This document shows, piece after piece, positions 61,417-64,000 of a stretch of DNA of 64,000 nt; the first letter of the stretch is position 1; each line of letters starts with the position of its first letter. Under the pieces are notes generated by a model that had not been told where the DNA came from, searched no databases, and saw nothing but the letters and a program-made list of their open reading frames with translations. The position numbers and the translations under genes were made by a program. This DNA comes from Paracholeplasma brassicae (lineage in GTDB: Bacteria > Bacillota_I > Bacilli_A > Acholeplasmatales > UBA5453), in assembly GCF_000967915.1 (NCBI RefSeq), contig NC_022549.1, forward strand, positions 1,476,366 to 1,540,365. Reading direction: 5' to 3'.

Positions 61417-61821
61417 TTATTCGTCTTTTCTTAAATGAAACTGATTTTCAATTTGTTCTTCTTCAAGCGCTTTAAGCATGATTCTTGCACTACTTAGGTT
61501 TGTGGCTAGTGGTATTGCAAAAACATCACACAAGCGAAGTAATGCCGATACATCCGGTTCGTGAGGTTGTGCGGTGAGTGGGTCTCTTAAAAAGATCACC
61601 AAATCAAGCTGTCCATCGGCAACCATTGAACCAATTTGTTGGTCACCACCAAGTGGCCCTGATTTCATTCGTCTAACGTCTAAGCCCGTATGCTCAATGA
61701 TTAACCGTCCTGTTGTCCCAGTCGCAAACAATTGATGTTTCTTTAAAACGTTGACAAATGTTTTAGCTAACTCAATCATCAAATCTTTCTTCTTATCGTG
61801 CGCAATTAATGCAATCTTCAT
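61417..61821 (-). CDS. mgsA: Methylglyoxal synthase
   Basis: The 134-residue protein has the MGS motifs [22 protein letters not shown] and [11 protein letters not shown], with a catalytic Asp in the last and [10 protein letters not shown]. It turns DHAP to methylglyoxal and phosphate, a bypass for phosphate-limited glycolysis. Good match in length and sequence. Confidence 0.97.
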   Translation of the reverse strand: MKIALIAHDKKKDLMIELAKTFVNVLKKHQLFATGTTGRLIIEHTGLDVRRMKSGPLGGDQQIGSMVADGQLDLVIFLRDPLTAQPHEPDVSALLRLCDVFAIPLATNLSSARIMLKALEEEQIENQFHLRKDE

Positions 61822-61950
61822 ACAATTCCCCCATATCTTAATAATCTACTTTCATTATGACACAAACCAAGATAAAAATATAGTCTACTTAAATAATTAC
61901 AAACATAAGAAAAAGAGAGTGACATCGTTATCGATGTATCTTAACTAACA

Positions 61951-62028
61951 AAAAAAGCCGACCTAATCGACTTTTTTCCATCCTAAGATGCACTCTATTA
62001 AATAGAGTCCGGGACTGGTTACCCCTGT
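61951..62028 (-). ncRNA. Small structured RNA, family 1, copy C
   Basis: The RNA of about 78 nt starts 7 nt after a perfect-spacing promoter. The fold read from sequence has four hairpins. H1 is GGG-(GTAACCAGT)-CCC and H2 is ACTCTAT-TTA-ATAGAGT. H3 is CATC-TTAG-GATG. The terminator AAAAAAGTCGA/TCGGCTTTTTT ends the transcript. The same four-hairpin order occurs in copy D with different stem sequences, so the structure is conserved. No open frame is present. The class is unknown to me. Confidence 0.7.
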
Positions 62029-62034
62029 GATGTC

Positions 62035-62063
62035 ATTTTAGCGTTAAAAACGACAAATGTCAA
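62035..62063 (-). promoter_or_regulatory. Promoter of small RNA copy C
   Basis: On the minus strand TTGACA (62058-62063) and TAAAAT (62035-62040) have a 17-bp spacer. Confidence 0.8.
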
Positions 62064-62183
62064 TCCTAATAAAAAAAGAAATCCTCAGATCACTGATGAT
62101 GCTCATAATTACTCCTGAATAAATCCAATTTCTATCACTTAGATGCATTTAGACTCTATTCAAAAATAACTCATTATACCAAA

Positions 62184-62270
62184 TAAAAAAGCCACTAATT
62201 TCTAGCGACTTTTTAACATCTCTTGTGAGACTAATTCCCTCGAAAGGGTCTTGGGGCTGGTTACCCTGGC
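62184..62270 (-). ncRNA. Small structured RNA, family 1, copy D
   Basis: The RNA of about 87 nt has the family 1 order. H1 is GGG-TAACCAG-CCC, shared with copy C. H2 is CCCT-TTCG-AGGG and H3 is TCTC-ACAA-GAGA. A terminator GTCGCTA-GAAA-TTAGTGGC follows, flanked by A and T tracts. H2 and H3 are paired in both copies although their bases differ, while H1's loop TAACCAG is unchanged. This suggests selection on fold plus a conserved loop. Confidence 0.7.
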
Positions 62271-62276
62271 ATTTAA

Positions 62277-62305
62277 ATTTTATTATAACTATAATCGTAT
62301 GTCAA
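62277..62305 (-). promoter_or_regulatory. Promoter of small RNA copy D
   Basis: On the minus strand TTGACA (62300-62305) and TAAAAT (62277-62282) have a 17-bp spacer. Confidence 0.8.
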
Positions 62306-62421
62306 TAATTATATTCGCCTGTATATCTAAATTCAGATTAAAGTTTCAAAATGAGCAGTTAACAACTATCTAAAAGAATAAAAAAAAATTGCGCGAAAGA
62401 GTCTCAGTGGTTAAACAAAGA

Positions 62422-62516
62422 AAAGAAAAGCCCCTTTCAGAACTTCTCTTGATTGATAGCCATATTCACTTATGGCTAAATTCGAACTGCTTATCACTAG
62501 GCGACCTAGCAATCTT
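62422..62516 (-). ncRNA. Small structured RNA, family 2, copy A
   Basis: The RNA of about 95 nt begins at its promoter's start site. GATTG at the 5' end pairs with CAATC about 60 nt on (P1). Inside are P2, CTAGG-TCG-CCTAG; a single-stranded stretch TGATAAGCAGTTCGAATT; and P3, TAGCCATA-AGTGAA-TATGGCTA. A GU-containing terminator hairpin AAGTTC/GGGGCTT ends it. The stretch GTTCGAAT is the tRNA T-loop sequence and AGTGATAAGC recalls a D-loop, yet the whole does not fold as a tRNA. Confidence 0.68.
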
Positions 62517-62522
62517 AAAATC

Positions 62523-62551
62523 ATAATATTCTTTTTTAAAACATTTATCAA
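62523..62551 (-). promoter_or_regulatory. Promoter of small RNA copy A
   Basis: On the minus strand TTGATA (62546-62551) and TATTAT (62523-62528) have a 17-bp spacer. Confidence 0.78.
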
Positions 62552-62705
62552 ACAATGATATATTTTTCAGCATTTTTAGATATCCCTACATTTACCCATT
62601 TATCTTCATAAAAACGAATACAATAGAAAGAAAAAACAAATCACCTTATCGTATTTCACGTAAAATAGTTGATGTACTGGACCAGTGTTTCTAATGTGTC
62701 AATAG

Positions 62706-62828
62706 CGTTTTGAAAATGGTATAGATCCACTAGTGTATAAAAATAGAGAATCAAAAAAAATAACTAAAGATGACCTAGATAAATACAATAAAAAGAGAAA
62801 GAAACGATATAAGGGCTTAAACAGATAA
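62706..62828 (+). pseudogene. Short gene relic
   Basis: A frame open for 40 codons reads RFENGIDPLVYKNRESKKI then TKDDLDKYNKKRKKRYKGLN, with an in-frame stop before it and no start codon. The basic, Lys-rich composition resembles transposase ends, but I do not recognise the family. The surrounding 62560-62700 shows nothing. Confidence 0.3.
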
Positions 62829-62831
62829 AAG

Positions 62832-62924
62832 AAAAAAGCCCCTTTCGGAGCTTTTTTGATTGATAGCCATAATCACTTATGACTAAATTCGAACTGCTTA
62901 CCACTAGGCTAACCTAACAATCGC
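62832..62924 (-). ncRNA. Small structured RNA, family 2, copy B
   Basis: The RNA of about 93 nt has the fold of copy A: P1 GATTG/CAATC, P2 TTAGG-TTAG-CCTAG, the unpaired stretch TGGTAAGCAGTTCGAATT, P3 TAGTCATA-AGTGAT-TATGGCTA and a terminator AAGCTCC-GAAA-GGGGCTTTTTT. Relative to copy A, C-to-U changes in P2 and P3 keep pairing as G-U, while the unpaired core is nearly unchanged. It is divergent from the integrase gene at 63052. Confidence 0.7.
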
Positions 62925-62930
62925 AACATC

Positions 62931-62959
62931 ATATTAATACATTTTAATCCATTTGTCAA
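62931..62959 (-). promoter_or_regulatory. Promoter of small RNA copy B
   Basis: On the minus strand TTGACA (62954-62959) and TAATAT (62931-62936) have a 17-bp spacer. Confidence 0.82.
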
Positions 62960-63051
62960 ACAGTATCATTTTTTCAACCTTTCTAATGTATTCTTATATG
63001 GGGATATTTCGCTACCATAAGGACATTAAAAGGAAAAAGGGAGAATTAAAG

Positions 63052-63915
63052 ATGACAATACAAGAATTAGTTAATAATCAATTGAGCAATATTAGATTGA
63101 ACCAATCAAAAAGACCATATAAGCATTATCAAGCACACCTAATGCATTTTAAAAAATGGTGTGATAATAACTTAATACATAATACTGATGATATCGATGA
63201 ATTAAGATTGATAGATTATATAAATGAGCTTAAAGAAACATGTCAAAATATTACAATTAACAAGAGAATTGGAATACTAAAAAGGACTTATATTACTTCA
63301 GGTATAAATTTTGATTTTTTACACTCAATTAATAAATTCAAAGAGACTAGGACTACATTTGATATGGTTGAAATTGACGATATTAAAAGAATAAGAAAAC
63401 ATCTGATCTCTTTATCTGATGATAGTAATAATCTTACAATTAAATGTTTGGTACTTCTTTTGATTGATACCGGTTGCAGAGCTTCTGAACTTATCAACAT
63501 TGAAAAAAAGAATGTGAACATAGACACTCAAGAAGTCTTACTAACACGGACAAAAACAAAGCAAAATAGAGTTGTATATTTCAATCAAACAACATGCAAA
63601 GAGATAAAAAAAATGATTGGCATAAAAACCAATCATAAATACTTAATACATAATATTGCTAATGATAGAACAATTAACTATTTTGATATAGATTGGACTA
63701 TGAAGTATCTTAAAAAGACTTTAAATATTGAGAAACTTCATGCTCATATGTTTCGGCACACATTAGCTTCAATACTATTGGAAAATGGTGCAGATATAAA
63801 ATCAGTACAAGAAATCTTAGGTCATTCAAATCTTGAAACAACACAAAGATATATACATAGTCGAAAAGACCATGTAAAAAAAACATTTTTTAAAAACTTC
63901 AATGTTGATAAATAA
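63052..63915 (+). CDS. Tyrosine recombinase/integrase (XerC/D-like)
   Basis: The protein of about 287 residues starts at MTIQELVNNQ, after GGGAG; 33 earlier open codons overlap the RNA promoter region and are unlikely to be used. The N-terminal SAM-like DNA-binding domain (YQAHLMHFKKWCDNN) is followed by a catalytic domain: Arg in LIDTGCRASELINI, Lys in TRTKTKQNRVV, HxxR in HAHMFRHTLASI, His in LGHSNLETTQRY and the Tyr at its end. It is of mobile-element or Xer type. It may have mobilised the neighbouring RNA array. Confidence 0.92.
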   Translation: MTIQELVNNQLSNIRLNQSKRPYKHYQAHLMHFKKWCDNNLIHNTDDIDELRLIDYINELKETCQNITINKRIGILKRTYITSGINFDFLHSINKFKETRTTFDMVEIDDIKRIRKHLISLSDDSNNLTIKCLVLLLIDTGCRASELINIEKKNVNIDTQEVLLTRTKTKQNRVVYFNQTTCKEIKKMIGIKTNHKYLIHNIANDRTINYFDIDWTMKYLKKTLNIEKLHAHMFRHTLASILLENGADIKSVQEILGHSNLETTQRYIHSRKDHVKKTFFKNFNVDK

Positions 63916-63939
63916 AGAGGGCAACCTCTTTATTTTTTT
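63911..63939 (+). terminator. Intrinsic terminator after the integrase gene
   Basis: AATAAAGAGG, GCAA and CCTCTTTATTTTTTT form a hairpin and T run overlapping the stop codon. Confidence 0.88.
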
Positions 63940-64000
63940 ATTGGTTCATCTAAGACATCAGACATGATCACTTTGTAATGAGTCTTGAAATCTAAAAGCT
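63930..64000 (-). CDS. Possible C-terminal end of a gene cut by the window edge
   Basis: On the minus strand the frame ending at 63930 reads LLDFKTHYKVIMSDVLDEPIKK then a stop, right where a convergent gene would end at the shared terminator. Too short to identify. Confidence 0.35.
   Translation of the reverse strand, partial: LLDFKTHYKVIMSDVLDEPIKK

Noticed and set aside
61980-62040. S-box (SAM-I) riboswitch on the plus strand, from GGGACTGG
   Set aside because: The rest of the S-box core is absent, and promoter and terminator orientation show the RNA is on the minus strand.
62422-62924. Two tRNA genes (T-loop GTTCGAAT present)
   Set aside because: Closing stem is 5 bp, no anticodon arm in place, and P3 is a continuous 8-bp hairpin; cloverleaf cannot form.

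Overview
The window is AT-rich DNA from a low-GC Firmicutes-related bacterium. UGA acts as a stop codon (for example at the end of the 7992-8438 gene) and Trp is encoded by UGG, so it is not a Mycoplasma or Spiroplasma with the reassigned code. The mix of genes best fits an Acholeplasma-like or Izemoplasma-like mollicute: carotenoid genes, large multi-domain Opp lipoproteins, pyruvate:ferredoxin oxidoreductase, a SufCDSUB operon and ribosomal-protein leaders. I see no peptidoglycan synthesis genes here. The taxonomic call is inference; no rRNA is present.

Layout: 1-9.2 kb is housekeeping. It holds a truncated CcpA-like regulator, the rpsP-khpA-rimM-trmD-rplS operon, ylbF/ylbG, def, an rRNA methyltransferase/thiI pair, a free-methionine-sulfoxide reductase and rpsD with an autoregulatory-type leader. 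At 9.3-12.1 kb there is a frameshifted GGDEF gene and an intact IS200/IS605-type element (tnpA+tnpB). At 12.1-16 kb lies a tightly coupled carotenoid operon (crtN-crtM) that also carries homologues of the plant and cyanobacterial prenol salvage kinases VTE5 and VTE6. At 16-22.3 kb are hsp20 with a degraded CIRCE, the operon pgk-(XRE-cupin)-(HPr-like)-tpiA, a ComK-like gene, the orphan sugar-ABC ATPase msmX, and two regulator/membrane genes. At 22.4-28.2 kb are an LD-carboxypeptidase/MccF relative and the suf operon, followed by an untranslated structured region. At 29.4-36.6 kb is a complete oligopeptide ABC transporter (oppA-B-C-D-F) whose subunits carry unusual insertions. At 37-48.2 kb are a surface lipoprotein protease, a second IS605 copy, PFOR, peroxiredoxin, a degenerate GGDEF protein and a P1B-4 metal ATPase.

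From 48.4 to about 57 kb the region is accessory and decayed: small unknown genes, a TipAS fragment, a frameshifted gene, an IS3 remnant, an IS110 element, a protein built of about 29 near-identical 25-residue DUF4116 repeats, and the zinc-ribbon end of a large serine recombinase. All of this sits against the 3' side of a tRNA-Leu gene, as expected for an integration hotspot. From 57 to 61.8 kb there is an LtaS-like phosphoglycerol transferase, an Ig-like surface protein, a cyclase-family hydrolase and mgsA.

The most unusual part is 61.9-63.0 kb. Four small RNA genes lie there on the minus strand. Each has its own sigma-A-type promoter with an exact 17-bp spacer, a compact structured body and an intrinsic terminator. 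They form two families of two members, and stems are kept between members despite sequence change. The array is divergent from a tyrosine recombinase gene. I do not recognise either RNA family.

The genes together suggest an anaerobic fermentative lifestyle (glycolysis, PFOR, Fe-S assembly, methylglyoxal bypass). Carbon-catabolite regulation appears to run through CcpA-like/HPr-like proteins and cre-like sites, and the organism seems to depend on peptide import and membrane isoprenoids.
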